Source of the DNA: CAYOHP01 sp964403795 [NCBI: uncultured bacterium]
Lineage (GTDB): Bacteria; Muiribacteriota; UBA6191; CAZXTJ01
Direction of reading: 5' to 3'
Length of the DNA stretch: 49,734 nucleotides
Assembly: GCA_964403795.1 (NCBI GenBank)
Contig: CAYOHP010000035.1
Location: forward strand, 1 to 49,734
The translations under genes were made by a program, and so were the position numbers. Shown piece after piece: positions 9,205-16,885 of this stretch (position 1 is the first letter of the stretch; every line of letters begins with the position of its first letter). A model generated the notes under the pieces. It worked only from the letters and a program-made list of their open reading frames with translations. It made no database searches and was not told the DNA's origin.

Positions 9205-10149
9205 ATGGGAAACCCGCTGCTCCGTCCCCGCGCTCGGCTGGCCCTGGTCTTCGGCCTGCTCCTGTGCGGCTCGGCGCTGGCGCGTTCCCCTCTCTTCCCG
9301 CTGCCGACCCGGGTCCTGGCCCCGCCGACGCCGGCCGTGGAAGGCCTCCCCGCGGCCCTGGCCGAGCACGCCCGGGAACTCCGGGCCGACTGCCGCAACG
9401 GCTACGACTGGGTCTTCCCGATGCTCTCGGAGCGCACCACCCGGCACATCCTCCGGCACGCCGGATCCGGGCTCTTCGACCACCCGGAGCTGATCCGGGC
9501 CGACGTGGCCCAGTTCTTCGAGCTCTACGCCATCAACCACAATGCGCTCATCTCGGGGGCCGCTCCCGAGCCGGGTTGGGCCCGGGCGACCCGGCTGGCC
9601 CGTTGGCTGGCAGGCCAGACGGCCGACGGATCCGCCGAGGGGACCAGCAACGAGGAGCGGGCCAAGGCCCTGGTCCAGGCGGTCTACACCGTCTGGGTCC
9701 ATGTGGTCCTCGACCTCCCCCGGGCCCTGATGATGGCTCATCGCCGCCTCCACCCCGGGATCCCGGTCTCGGCCGTGAAGGAGGACTTCTTCCGGCTCTC
9801 CCAGGTCTTCGGGGACGTGATCGAGGAGATGATCCAGGACGCCGAGATCTCCCCGCCGCTGGTGGCCAAGCTCTGGCCCAAGCTCCCCGGCTGGATGCGC
9901 CGGATCCTGACCCACTCGAAGCTCGGCTTCGGGAGCTATCTCCATGCCCTGCGCCGGGTGGCCTGGATGCGCTTCCGCTGGCTCTCCCGGATCCCGTCGG
10001 CGGTCCGGGAAGTGGACGCCCTCCCGGTGGTCCCCGAGCTCACGCCCCTGCTGCCCCCCGCCATGCGCTGGCGCTGCGTTCCATCCGCTCCGGGGGCGGA
10101 GGCGCTCCCCGACCTGGCCCTGGCGATCGCCGGCCCCGACCTGCGCTAG
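9205..10149 (+). CDS. Secreted protein of unknown function
   Basis: A 314-residue protein with a clear signal peptide (hydrophobic stretch LALVFGLLLCGSALA, cut near residue 27). The mature part is helical and rich in Arg, Trp and Pro. It has conserved-looking clusters such as YDWVFPMLSERTTRHI and FFELYAINHNALISG, with several His residues, but no motif that I can name. A periplasmic location is expected. The ATG at 9205 is preceded by a -10 box and no Shine-Dalgarno sequence, so its mRNA is probably leaderless or nearly so. The gene could also be co-transcribed with the kinase 11 nt upstream. Confidence 0.65.
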   Translation: MGNPLLRPRARLALVFGLLLCGSALARSPLFPLPTRVLAPPTPAVEGLPAALAEHARELRADCRNGYDWVFPMLSERTTRHILRHAGSGLFDHPELIRADVAQFFELYAINHNALISGAAPEPGWARATRLARWLAGQTADGSAEGTSNEERAKALVQAVYTVWVHVVLDLPRALMMAHRRLHPGIPVSAVKEDFFRLSQVFGDVIEEMIQDAEISPPLVAKLWPKLPGWMRRILTHSKLGFGSYLHALRRVAWMRFRWLSRIPSAVREVDALPVVPELTPLLPPAMRWRCVPSAPGAEALPDLALAIAGPDLR

Positions 10150-10152
10150 GCT
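10147..10152 (+). promoter_or_regulatory. -10 box TAGGCT overlapping a stop codon
   Basis: TAGGCT begins with the TAG stop of the preceding gene, and the next ATG is 7 nt downstream. The hexamer and the distance match the boxes before 6959 and 12929. No good -35 is visible. Confidence 0.5.
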
Positions 10153-10159
10153 CCCGACC

Positions 10160-10570
10160 ATGTTCGGGAAGCGCGAGGTCCTCGATTTCAGCCGGGCCGA
10201 GGTGCTGCGCGAGCGCATGACCACCTGGGAGTACTTCGTGCTCCGCCATCGCCAGCCGGCCAATCTGGCGGTCCACTTCGTGTGCTGCCTGCTCTACTTC
10301 GGAGGACTCGGCGGCGCCCTCCTCACCTGGAACCCCTGGTACATGCTGGGTCCGCCCCTGAGTTCGCTCCTGGGGACGCCCAGCCACTACCTCTTCGACG
10401 ACGGGGTGGTCAGCGCCCGCCACGGCGAGGGGATCCTCACCCGCTACGTCCCGATCTACGTGGCCTGCATCTACACCCGCATGCTGCGGGGCCTCTACGC
10501 GGCCGACATCGAGGCGGCCGAGGCCCGTTACCGGGAGGTCATGGCGGAGCTGGCGGCGGAGGCTCGCTGA
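10160..10570 (+). CDS. Small membrane protein, possibly Mpo1/DUF962-like
   Basis: A 136-residue protein. It has an N-terminal soluble stretch with RHRQPANLAVHF, one clear hydrophobic segment (about 33-54), a second weaker one around the WYMLGPPLSSLLG stretch, and a charged C-terminal helix. The pattern of spaced His residues next to a membrane segment resembles the Mpo1/DUF962 family, whose yeast member is an iron-dependent alpha-dioxygenase of 2-hydroxy fatty acids. The similarity is loose, so the function is an inference. The start follows a TAGGCT box by 7 nt with no ribosome binding site. The ~60-bp gap to the convergent catalase gene shows no clear terminator. Confidence 0.5.
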   Translation: MFGKREVLDFSRAEVLRERMTTWEYFVLRHRQPANLAVHFVCCLLYFGGLGGALLTWNPWYMLGPPLSSLLGTPSHYLFDDGVVSARHGEGILTRYVPIYVACIYTRMLRGLYAADIEAAEARYREVMAELAAEAR

Positions 10571-10633
10571 GAGCCGTGCTCCCTCGCTGAAGGTGGCCTG
10601 GCTGGAGGTGACCACGCCGGGCCGGGACGGGAC

Positions 10634-11962
10634 CTACCTGCCGACGCCCCGGTGGACCGCGCTCGCCCGGTAGACCACCCGGCGGGCCCGCTGCACGTCG
10701 CCGAGCGGGCGGTGCCCGGCCGGCGCGTGCCAGGGCGTGAAGGACATCCCGTTCACCACCGGCTCCTGGTTGGGAGTCCCGGCCGCCACCGTGAGCCGGG
10801 CCACCGTCAGGTAGGGCGAGAGCCCGGGCGGCCACGCGACCGAGGCGTCCTCGATCGGGGTGCGCTCCTCGTCGTGCCAGAACTGCACCTGCAAGTCGAA
10901 GCCGACCGGGCCCCCGGCCAGCCGGGCCTCGAGCTCCCGCCGCAGGCGGTCTCCCCCGGTGAACCGCTCGGAAAGCCGTTCGGTCTGCCGGGGCACCCAC
11001 TTGAACTTGGCGGCATAGGGCCCCCACGAGACCGGCACGTTCGACCAGTAGTCCTCGAGCGCCAGGCTGCGGACGGTCTTCGACAACCCTGCCAGCACCA
11101 CCCGGGCCGAGCGCAACGAATCGCAGAGGCCGAACCCGCGCAGGATCTTCCACGGCAACGTGAAGAGGTTCCTGGTCGCCCGGGTGATGACCATGAATTG
11201 CTCGGCACTGCGGGCAGGCATCACCGGCGCATTGATGGCCAGCAGGTCGAGCGTGGATCCGCCCAGCGGATCGGCCTCGAGACTCGGCCCCGGGACCCCG
11301 GTCAGCTTCACGGCCATGCCCCGCACGTCGGGACGCCCGTCCTTCTCCACCGTGTTCATCCCGTTCGAGAAACGGATCCAGGCGGGGTACTTGGCACCCG
11401 CCGTGAACGCCCCCTGGTAGGCCCAGTCCGGCAACCCGGGCAGCACCTCGAGCTCGGCCCGGAGCCCGGCGTGGGCCTTGGAGTGGAAGCCCCTGCGGAC
11501 CTCGATCCCCTGCTTGGCCGCGAAGTGGTCCTGGAGGGCCCGGATCTCGCCCGCGTACCCGGCGAACCGCTCGGCCTCGTCGGGTGCGATCCGCTCGTTC
11601 CAGTCCCGGCGCGGCTCGGCCATCCCCGCCGGACCTCGCCGACCGGATCCGGCCTGGGGAGCCCGGACCAGGAACTGCTCCACGGCTTCCTCCACCCTGG
11701 GGTCGGCCGCCCCGGCCGCCGCCCTGCGCCACGCCTCGGGCGAGTCCGGTGCCGGCTGACCCGCCAGGCGCGGGAAGAACCCGGTGGCATCGAGGAGCTC
11801 GACCTGGTGCATGGCCTCGGGGTCCTGGGCCTCGGCCGCCCTGCGGTAGGCCTCCTGGGCGAGGCGCCCCGGGGGCTCGGCTGCCGGGAGCGGGCCGGGC
11901 ATGAGCGAGACCAGGGTCAGGGTTGCGAGCAATCGGACGCGGCGAGAGCGGGGTCGGAGCAT
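10634..11962 (-). CDS. Secreted catalase-fold (y4iL-like) heme protein
   Basis: A 442-residue protein with a signal peptide (1-27). The first ~130 residues are helical. The rest resembles the y4iL-type branch of the catalase superfamily: RRGFHSKAHAGLRAELEV carries the likely distal His, YPAWIRFSNG follows, and the C-terminal SFTPWHAPAGHRPLGD and RARRVVYRAS stretches are typical. These proteins lack the full length of monofunctional catalases and may act as peroxidases or on lipid hydroperoxides. Export suggests a periplasmic role in peroxide or lipid-peroxide handling. The ATG at 11962 lies exactly 6 nt after a near-perfect promoter, so the mRNA should be leaderless. Confidence 0.8.
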   Translation of the reverse strand: MLRPRSRRVRLLATLTLVSLMPGPLPAAEPPGRLAQEAYRRAAEAQDPEAMHQVELLDATGFFPRLAGQPAPDSPEAWRRAAAGAADPRVEEAVEQFLVRAPQAGSGRRGPAGMAEPRRDWNERIAPDEAERFAGYAGEIRALQDHFAAKQGIEVRRGFHSKAHAGLRAELEVLPGLPDWAYQGAFTAGAKYPAWIRFSNGMNTVEKDGRPDVRGMAVKLTGVPGPSLEADPLGGSTLDLLAINAPVMPARSAEQFMVITRATRNLFTLPWKILRGFGLCDSLRSARVVLAGLSKTVRSLALEDYWSNVPVSWGPYAAKFKWVPRQTERLSERFTGGDRLRRELEARLAGGPVGFDLQVQFWHDEERTPIEDASVAWPPGLSPYLTVARLTVAAGTPNQEPVVNGMSFTPWHAPAGHRPLGDVQRARRVVYRASAVHRGVGR

Positions 11963-11968
11963 GGGGCG

Positions 11969-11996
11969 AGTCTAGCGATCCTTCCCGGGATGTCCA
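11969..11996 (-). promoter_or_regulatory. Promoter for a leaderless catalase-like mRNA
   Basis: On the minus strand TGGACA (11996-11991), a 16-nt spacer, TAGACT (11974-11969) and 6 nt lead to the ATG at 11962. This is one of the best examples of the leaderless arrangement in the window. Confidence 0.7.
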
Positions 11997-12004
11997 GGGA
12001 CCGG

Positions 12005-12793
12005 CTACTTGATGCGGCCGTGGGTCCAGACCGGGTGCCGCTTCTCGAGGAAGGCGGCCAGCCCTTCGTTGGCATCGGCCGTGGGCACCAGCTCCTCGAG
12101 GTAGAGGGCTTCGAGCTTGGCCACGTCCTCCCGGAAGCGGTCGATCCAGGGAAGGCGGGCTGCCCGGGTCGCGATCCGGAGCGAGGAGCTGGACTGGCGC
12201 AGCACGTTCTGGACGACCCAGGGGTCGAAGCCCTCTTCCAGGAAGCCGTCGGGCCAGCACTTGTCGACCAGACCGATCGCCACCGCCTCCTTGGCATCGA
12301 GGGTCCGACCCGAGAGCACCAGGGAACTCGCCCGGGCCGTGCCGATGCGGTGCGGGAGCAGGGCGCAGGCGACCGGCGGGAAGATCCCCAGCTTGATCTC
12401 GGGCACCGCGAATTGGGCGGTGGCGTCGCAGAGCAGGAAGTCGCAGAGCGCCGCGAGTTCGAGTCCGCCCCCCAGGCAGCGGCCTCGCACCAGGGCGGCG
12501 GTCGGCAGCGAGGTGGCGACGATCCGGTCGACCAGCCGGCGGAAGGCGGCCAGCATCTTCTCGACCTCGGCCCGACGGTGCTCCTGGACGCTGGCCCCGT
12601 AGCTGAAGTGGTCGCCCTTGCCGTCGAAGACCACCAGGGCCAGCTGGTGCTCCTCGGCATGCTCCTCCAGGCGATCGCCGAGCTCCTCCATCATCGCCAT
12701 GCCGAGGATGTTCCCGGGTGGGCTGGCCAGGCGCAGACGGAGCACCCGACGGTCATGCTCGAGTCGCACCTCGACGCGCTTGCCCTCGCTCAT
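12005..12793 (-). CDS. Crotonase-fold enzyme, cyclohexa-1,5-dienecarbonyl-CoA hydratase-like
   Basis: A 262-residue crotonase. The oxyanion-hole regions are FSYGASVQEH (63-72) and RCLGGGLELA (105-114), followed by FAVPEIKLGIFPP. The FS(Y/F)GASVxEH signature is typical of cyclohexa-1,5-diene-1-carbonyl-CoA hydratases (Dch/BamR) of anaerobic benzoyl-CoA degradation rather than of ordinary enoyl-CoA hydratases. No other benzoyl-CoA or beta-oxidation gene is nearby, so the substrate is uncertain. The enzyme should be cytoplasmic. A strong AGGAGGT site lies 5 nt before the ATG, so this gene is conventionally translated, unlike its neighbours. Confidence 0.8.
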   Translation of the reverse strand: MSEGKRVEVRLEHDRRVLRLRLASPPGNILGMAMMEELGDRLEEHAEEHQLALVVFDGKGDHFSYGASVQEHRRAEVEKMLAAFRRLVDRIVATSLPTAALVRGRCLGGGLELAALCDFLLCDATAQFAVPEIKLGIFPPVACALLPHRIGTARASSLVLSGRTLDAKEAVAIGLVDKCWPDGFLEEGFDPWVVQNVLRQSSSSLRIATRAARLPWIDRFREDVAKLEALYLEELVPTADANEGLAAFLEKRHPVWTHGRIK

Positions 12794-12894
12794 CAGGACC
12801 TCCTGGATCCCCCACGACGGCCGGTTCCCTGCACGGGTACGCCGAACCGGAGCGAGTGTACCGGGGCCGGGGCCCGGGCGGCCGGGAGGTGCGA

Positions 12895-12922
12895 TTGACA
12901 CCTCGGGGCACTCCGCTAGGCT
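12895..12922 (+). promoter_or_regulatory. Consensus promoter for a leaderless HEXXH-protein mRNA
   Basis: A perfect TTGACA (12895-12900), a 16-nt spacer and TAGGCT (12917-12922) are followed by 6 nt and the GTG at 12929. The start codon has no Shine-Dalgarno sequence. This is the clearest promoter in the window. Confidence 0.75.
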
Positions 12923-12928
12923 GGACCG

Positions 12929-14509
12929 GTGATCGGCCCAAGGAACCCCTCCGTTACGGCGCGCCTCCTGGCCGGGTTGCTCTGTGCCGGACTCCCGTTG
13001 CCGCGCCAGGCCGCGGCCAGCGCCGACCGCGGGCTCGCCCTCCTGGCGGTGCGTCCCTTGTCCGGCCCACCCGGGGAGTGGCGGCGTCGGGAAGGTGCGG
13101 TGGCGACCGAGCCCTGGCCCGGGGACTCTCCCGAGGCCCGCCGTCTGGAGCGCCTCGCCGGCTCGGCCCCGGTGCGCGTCCTGCTCGCCGCCTGGGAGGA
13201 GGACCGCCGCCGGGCCGGTCTGCCTGCCCGCGATCCGGTGGTGATCGCGCTCGATCCCGGCCTGCCGGCCCTGGGCCCCCGGGCCCTTCCGGGACTCCCG
13301 GTGGCGATCGGGGCCGGGAGCTCCGCGAGGGGCCGCTCGGAGGGCCTGGTGCTGCTGGCGCCCCTGGCACTCCCGGAGGGCGGCCACCTCGACCCGGAAG
13401 GGTTCGAGAAGTCGGGGCTGGCGGTCGCGGTGCTGGTGCACGAGCTCTTCCATCTCTGGATGGCGGAGGCCTACGGACCGGACTACGACGTCCTGCGGGC
13501 GCTCCAGGACCCGTTCACCTCCCATGACACCGGAGTGGTCACGGAGCCCGCGACCGCCTTGATCGAGGGCCTCGCCGAAGCCGTCGAGCACTTCCTCGAG
13601 CGGCGCTTCCCCGGCCGGGTGTACGCCCCTCCCGGGCCGGGGCTGGTGCCGCAGGCAACCGGCCTGGCGCGTCGCCTCGGTCGGGACCGGATCCTCGCCA
13701 CCGGCGAGAACCACTGGAGTCTTTCCGGGGATGGCCGCGTCAAGGACGGGGTGGTCGACCCCCTGGCCTCGGCCTGGTCCACCGAGGGCGTGGTGGCGAC
13801 CCTGGCGAGCCGGGCCCTGGATGCCCTGGCCGGGGAGGCGGGTCCCGCCGAGGGACTGGTCGAATTGGTCCAGGTGCTCCGCATCGCCCGCCCCCGCTCG
13901 GTGGCAGGCCTGTTCCGGGCGCTGGCGGCGACCCGGCCCCACCACGCCGGGACCCTGGCCCGGATCCAGCTCGAGTTCTCGCGCTACACCAGCGTGGACC
14001 CCGAGGCCGCCGCCGGCTACCGCCACTGGTACCAGAGCCGGCTTGCCTGGCGTCGGGGCCGGATCACGGATTCCGCCTGGGACGCGGCCAGGCGACGCTG
14101 GGCCGGCGAGAAGCGCCGTCTCCTGGAGCGCACCCGCGCCGGCCTCGCCGCCGATGCCGCCTGGCCCGAGCCCTACGACCTCGAACTCCCGGACGGGACA
14201 GCGGTGGATGCCATGGCCCTGGCCCCGTCGGCGCTGGCCGAGACCCTGGCCCGGCTGGGGATCACGGAACCGAGCGGTGCGGTGGCGGCCCTGGTCGCCC
14301 ATCGGGCCCGGCGCGGCCCGCTCCGGGAGGGCGACGAGCTGCCCGCCAGCCTTCCGGCCGGGGCCCGGTCACGGATCCAGGCGGCCCATCGGGCCGCGGT
14401 CGCCCGACGGGACGCCGAGCTTGCCGCGGTCGGAGCCCGCCTCCGGGCCCGGAGCCACGCCTTCGCGGGGGACGCCGATCCGCGCTTTAGCGCCTCATCC
14501 GGCTGGTGA
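12929..14509 (+). CDS. Secreted HEXXH-containing putative metallopeptidase
   Basis: A 526-residue protein with a signal peptide (about 1-30). LVHELFHLWMAE around residue 170 is a zinc-binding HEXXH helix. A further Glu in EGLAEAVEHFLERR about 40 residues later may be the third ligand. The C-terminal ~180 residues are helical and Arg/Ala-rich. I do not recognise the family, and proteolytic activity is inferred from the motif alone. The protein should act in the periplasm or outside the cell. The GTG start is fixed by the promoter directly before it. The last 23 bp overlap the convergent gene 14487-14954. Confidence 0.7.
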   Translation: MIGPRNPSVTARLLAGLLCAGLPLPRQAAASADRGLALLAVRPLSGPPGEWRRREGAVATEPWPGDSPEARRLERLAGSAPVRVLLAAWEEDRRRAGLPARDPVVIALDPGLPALGPRALPGLPVAIGAGSSARGRSEGLVLLAPLALPEGGHLDPEGFEKSGLAVAVLVHELFHLWMAEAYGPDYDVLRALQDPFTSHDTGVVTEPATALIEGLAEAVEHFLERRFPGRVYAPPGPGLVPQATGLARRLGRDRILATGENHWSLSGDGRVKDGVVDPLASAWSTEGVVATLASRALDALAGEAGPAEGLVELVQVLRIARPRSVAGLFRALAATRPHHAGTLARIQLEFSRYTSVDPEAAAGYRHWYQSRLAWRRGRITDSAWDAARRRWAGEKRRLLERTRAGLAADAAWPEPYDLELPDGTAVDAMALAPSALAETLARLGITEPSGAVAALVAHRARRGPLREGDELPASLPAGARSRIQAAHRAAVARRDAELAAVGARLRARSHAFAGDADPRFSASSGW

Positions 14510-14954
14510 GCTTCAGCCGGAAGATCGCCACTACTCCATGCACCTTGGCCAGGGACTCGCCGAGCCGGGCCAGGTTCTTCTGCTGCTCGGCCCCGGTCGC
14601 CTCCCGCCCGGGAGGCCAGGGGAAGGCCTTGGATTCCTCGATCAGGGCGCGGATCTCGGATTCGATCTCGTCGCGCCGCGAGTCCAGGTCGCTCCCCAGA
14701 TCCAGCAGGGCGGAATCCTCCAGGCTGACGGTCCCGGGACTGGTCCCGGCCTCCACCGCCCGACCCCAGGTCTGGATCCAGCGGGTATGCCGGACCACCC
14801 GGTTGCCGACCTGGGCGATCCGCCCCAGGAGGTCGACCGAAGCGCTCGCCTTGCCGGCCTTCTCGGCCCGCCCGGGCCTCACGCCCCCGAGCCCGAGCCC
14901 GACGACGACTCCCAGGATCGCGGTCCGTCTCCCCCAGATGCCCCGGTCGGCCAT
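14487..14954 (-). CDS. Small secreted helical protein
   Basis: A 155-residue protein with a Tat-like or Sec signal (MADRGIWGRRTAILGVVVGL, RR at residues 9-10). The mature part is helical and charged, with no motif that I recognise. A TACCCT -10 candidate lies at 14985-14980 and a GGGAGGAAGGG purine stretch precedes the ATG, so the gene looks leadered. It is divergent from the TerB-like gene and overlaps the convergent HEXXH gene by 23 bp at its 3' end. Confidence 0.6.
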   Translation of the reverse strand: MADRGIWGRRTAILGVVVGLGLGGVRPGRAEKAGKASASVDLLGRIAQVGNRVVRHTRWIQTWGRAVEAGTSPGTVSLEDSALLDLGSDLDSRRDEIESEIRALIEESKAFPWPPGREATGAEQQKNLARLGESLAKVHGVVAIFRLKLTSRMRR

Positions 14955-15052
14955 GCCGGCCCGCCCTTCCTCCCTGCCAAGGGTAGCGGACCGCTCCCGC
15001 CTCCGCGCCTCCCGTCCACCCGGGACCAGGCTCGCGATCGATTCGATCCGGG

Positions 15053-15080
15053 TTGACGCCCGTCTCGCCCTCCCTAGACT
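15053..15080 (+). promoter_or_regulatory. Promoter upstream of the TerB-like gene
   Basis: TTGACG (15053-15058), a 16-nt spacer and TAGACT (15075-15080) form a near-consensus promoter. An ATG follows 4 nt later at 15085, but it opens only a 10-codon frame. The TerB-like frame begins further downstream. Confidence 0.65.
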
Positions 15081-15084
15081 CCTC

Positions 15085-15117
15085 ATGGGACGTGCGGGGA
15101 CGAGAGGCCCCTCCTGA
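15085..15117 (+). other. Possible 10-codon leader peptide
   Basis: The ATG 4 nt after the -10 box would make the peptide MGRAGTRGPS. Its TGA (15115-15117) overlaps the CTG at 15114 that is the best start for the TerB-like gene. This geometry would allow translational coupling or re-initiation. It could instead mark a single-base sequencing error that disconnects the real start from the main frame. Confidence 0.25.
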
Positions 15118-15833
15118 CCGCGACCGCCAGTGCCAGAAATCCCGCTCCGGCCGGCCCTGCCGTCGGCTCCGCGTCGATCCCCGGACCTCACCCGGCCGCT
15201 CCCTCGTCCCCCCACCAACTCGGCCGCCGCGGCCTGTTCCTGCTCGCCTGTCGCGAGAGCCTCCGGGACGGCGCCCTCGACGCCGAAGAGACCCGCATCC
15301 TCTCCCAGCTCGCCCGGCGCATCGGCCTTCCCGAGGACATGGCCAGGAAGATCGCGGCCCGGGCCGTCGCCGAGTTCCGCTCCGGTTCCCTCCCGGTGGG
15401 GCCGGGCCTGGATCCCGAGCGCCTCCTCGGCAAGGCCTGGACCTGGGCCCTGTCCGGGCCCGAGGGCACCGACCCGAGTCCCCGAGACCGGAAGCTGCTG
15501 GCTTGCCTGGCCCAGGTCCTGGGGATCGGCCCCACCCGCAGCGCACAGCTCGAGGACAGGGTGCGCTCGTTGACCCGGGGTCACGGTCCCGTCTCGGTCC
15601 TCGAGATGCCCTCGTCCCGGATCGTGGCTCCGCCCACGGTGGCCTCCGGCGACGCCGATTCCCGCGGTGCGGTCCGCCGGCGCGGACCGGCCGGATCGCC
15701 TTCGTTCGCGATGGTCCCGGTGACGACCTTTTCGCTGGGCGGGCGCAGCGCCCTGGTGGCGCTGGCCTCGCTGCTCCTCGTCTCCTGGTGGCTCGTCCTC
15801 CGCACCCTGCTCTCCCTCATGGCTTCCCGCTAG
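15114..15833 (+). CDS. Membrane-anchored tandem TerB-like protein with non-standard start
   Basis: About 239 residues. There are two helical TerB-like modules: LLACRESLRDGALDAEETRI with the following helix, then KAWTWALSGPEGTDPSPRDR with LLACLAQVLGIG. A single C-terminal transmembrane helix (ALVALASLLLVSWWLVL) would anchor the protein in the inner membrane with its bulk in the cytoplasm. The domain clearly begins well before the first ATG (15339). The frame is open from 15078 and has no ATG, GTG or TTG before the first module. CTG 15114, 6 nt after GAGAGG and overlapping the stop of a leader frame, is the best candidate. A frameshift error near 15100 is the alternative. Confidence 0.6.
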   Translation: MTATASARNPAPAGPAVGSASIPGPHPAAPSSPHQLGRRGLFLLACRESLRDGALDAEETRILSQLARRIGLPEDMARKIAARAVAEFRSGSLPVGPGLDPERLLGKAWTWALSGPEGTDPSPRDRKLLACLAQVLGIGPTRSAQLEDRVRSLTRGHGPVSVLEMPSSRIVAPPTVASGDADSRGAVRRRGPAGSPSFAMVPVTTFSLGGRSALVALASLLLVSWWLVLRTLLSLMASR

Positions 15834-15970
15834 CGCGCCCGAGCGCGCGCGAGCTGCAAACCTACCGGCTCGGACTACTCTGGGGGCGAGGTAGCGCCCT
15901 GTACCCCGCCAAGGTCGACGACTCCGGGTCCGAACTCGCCCTCTCCGGGGATGCGCGACCGGTCGGCCTC

Positions 15971-16885
15971 ATGCAAGGGACCATGGCGACGGTGGCCACC
16001 GGTTCGGCGGCAGTGTTGGCCCTGGGTGCCACCGGGCCCGTGTTCTTCCCGGAACTGGTCCGGCTGCTGGCCCGCCACGCCAGCGACCTCCTCCCGCTCC
16101 TCCTCCCGATGGCGGCGATCCTGGTCCCGGCCATGCTGGCGATCCCGGTGGCCATCGCCGGTGCGATCGTCACCCGCAAGGCCGCCGCCTCCGATCCCGA
16201 GGTGGGCCAGGCCGCGGCGGCCGGGGCCGGGCTCGGGGCGAGCGCGGTGGCGCTCTTCTCGCTGGGCTGGCTGGCGAGTTCGCTCGGCTACCTGACCGGG
16301 CTGGTCCTGCTCCTCCCCTACGCCCTCTCGGCCGCCTTCGGCGTCGGCATCGTGGGGGCCGCCGCCTTCTCCCAGATCCCGCGCCGCTCCCGCCCCGCCC
16401 TGCCCGGCCTCTACCAGGGGCTGACCGCGGCCAGCGTCGGCGGCCTGGCCCTGCTCTCGAGCTCGCTCATCTGGGTGCTGCTCGGGCGGGTGCTGCCCAT
16501 CCTCTCCCCGCTGGCGCTCTACGAAGCGGTCGGCGTCACCGCCTGCGCCGCCATCCTGCTGGCGGCCCTGGCCCCGGTCACGTGGCTGACCACCCGGGCC
16601 CTCTCCTCGACCTTCCGGCAACCCCACCGCAAGGCGATCGGAGCCGGCGCCCTGCTGCCGGTGGCCATCCCGGCCCTGGCCTACGGCTGGCTGGCGGCCT
16701 TCTACGACGGAGGGATCTCGGCTCCCCTGGTGGCCACCTTCGCCGGCTTCTCGCTCGGTACCCTCCCCCATTTCCTGGCCGCGGCCGTGGGGATCGGGAC
16801 CCGGACGAAGTCCGCGCCGGCCCTCCCCGGGAGCCAGGCGCAACCCTCCTCCGGCTCCGGTCCGGGAGGCGACCCTCCGGGATGA
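15971..16885 (+). CDS. Polytopic membrane protein of unknown function
   Basis: About 304 residues, with seven or eight hydrophobic helices separated by short loops and a hydrophilic Pro/Ser-rich tail. The family is not recognised. The chosen ATG at 15971 has no strong ribosome binding site. An in-frame CTG at 15899, or an upstream start, cannot be excluded, and a TACTCT box at 15876-15881 could be the promoter. The stop codon overlaps the glycerate kinase start as ATGA (16882-16885), so the two genes are translationally coupled. That coupling hints at a role in substrate uptake or export linked to glycerate metabolism. Confidence 0.65.
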   Translation: MQGTMATVATGSAAVLALGATGPVFFPELVRLLARHASDLLPLLLPMAAILVPAMLAIPVAIAGAIVTRKAAASDPEVGQAAAAGAGLGASAVALFSLGWLASSLGYLTGLVLLLPYALSAAFGVGIVGAAAFSQIPRRSRPALPGLYQGLTAASVGGLALLSSSLIWVLLGRVLPILSPLALYEAVGVTACAAILLAALAPVTWLTTRALSSTFRQPHRKAIGAGALLPVAIPALAYGWLAAFYDGGISAPLVATFAGFSLGTLPHFLAAAVGIGTRTKSAPALPGSQAQPSSGSGPGGDPPG

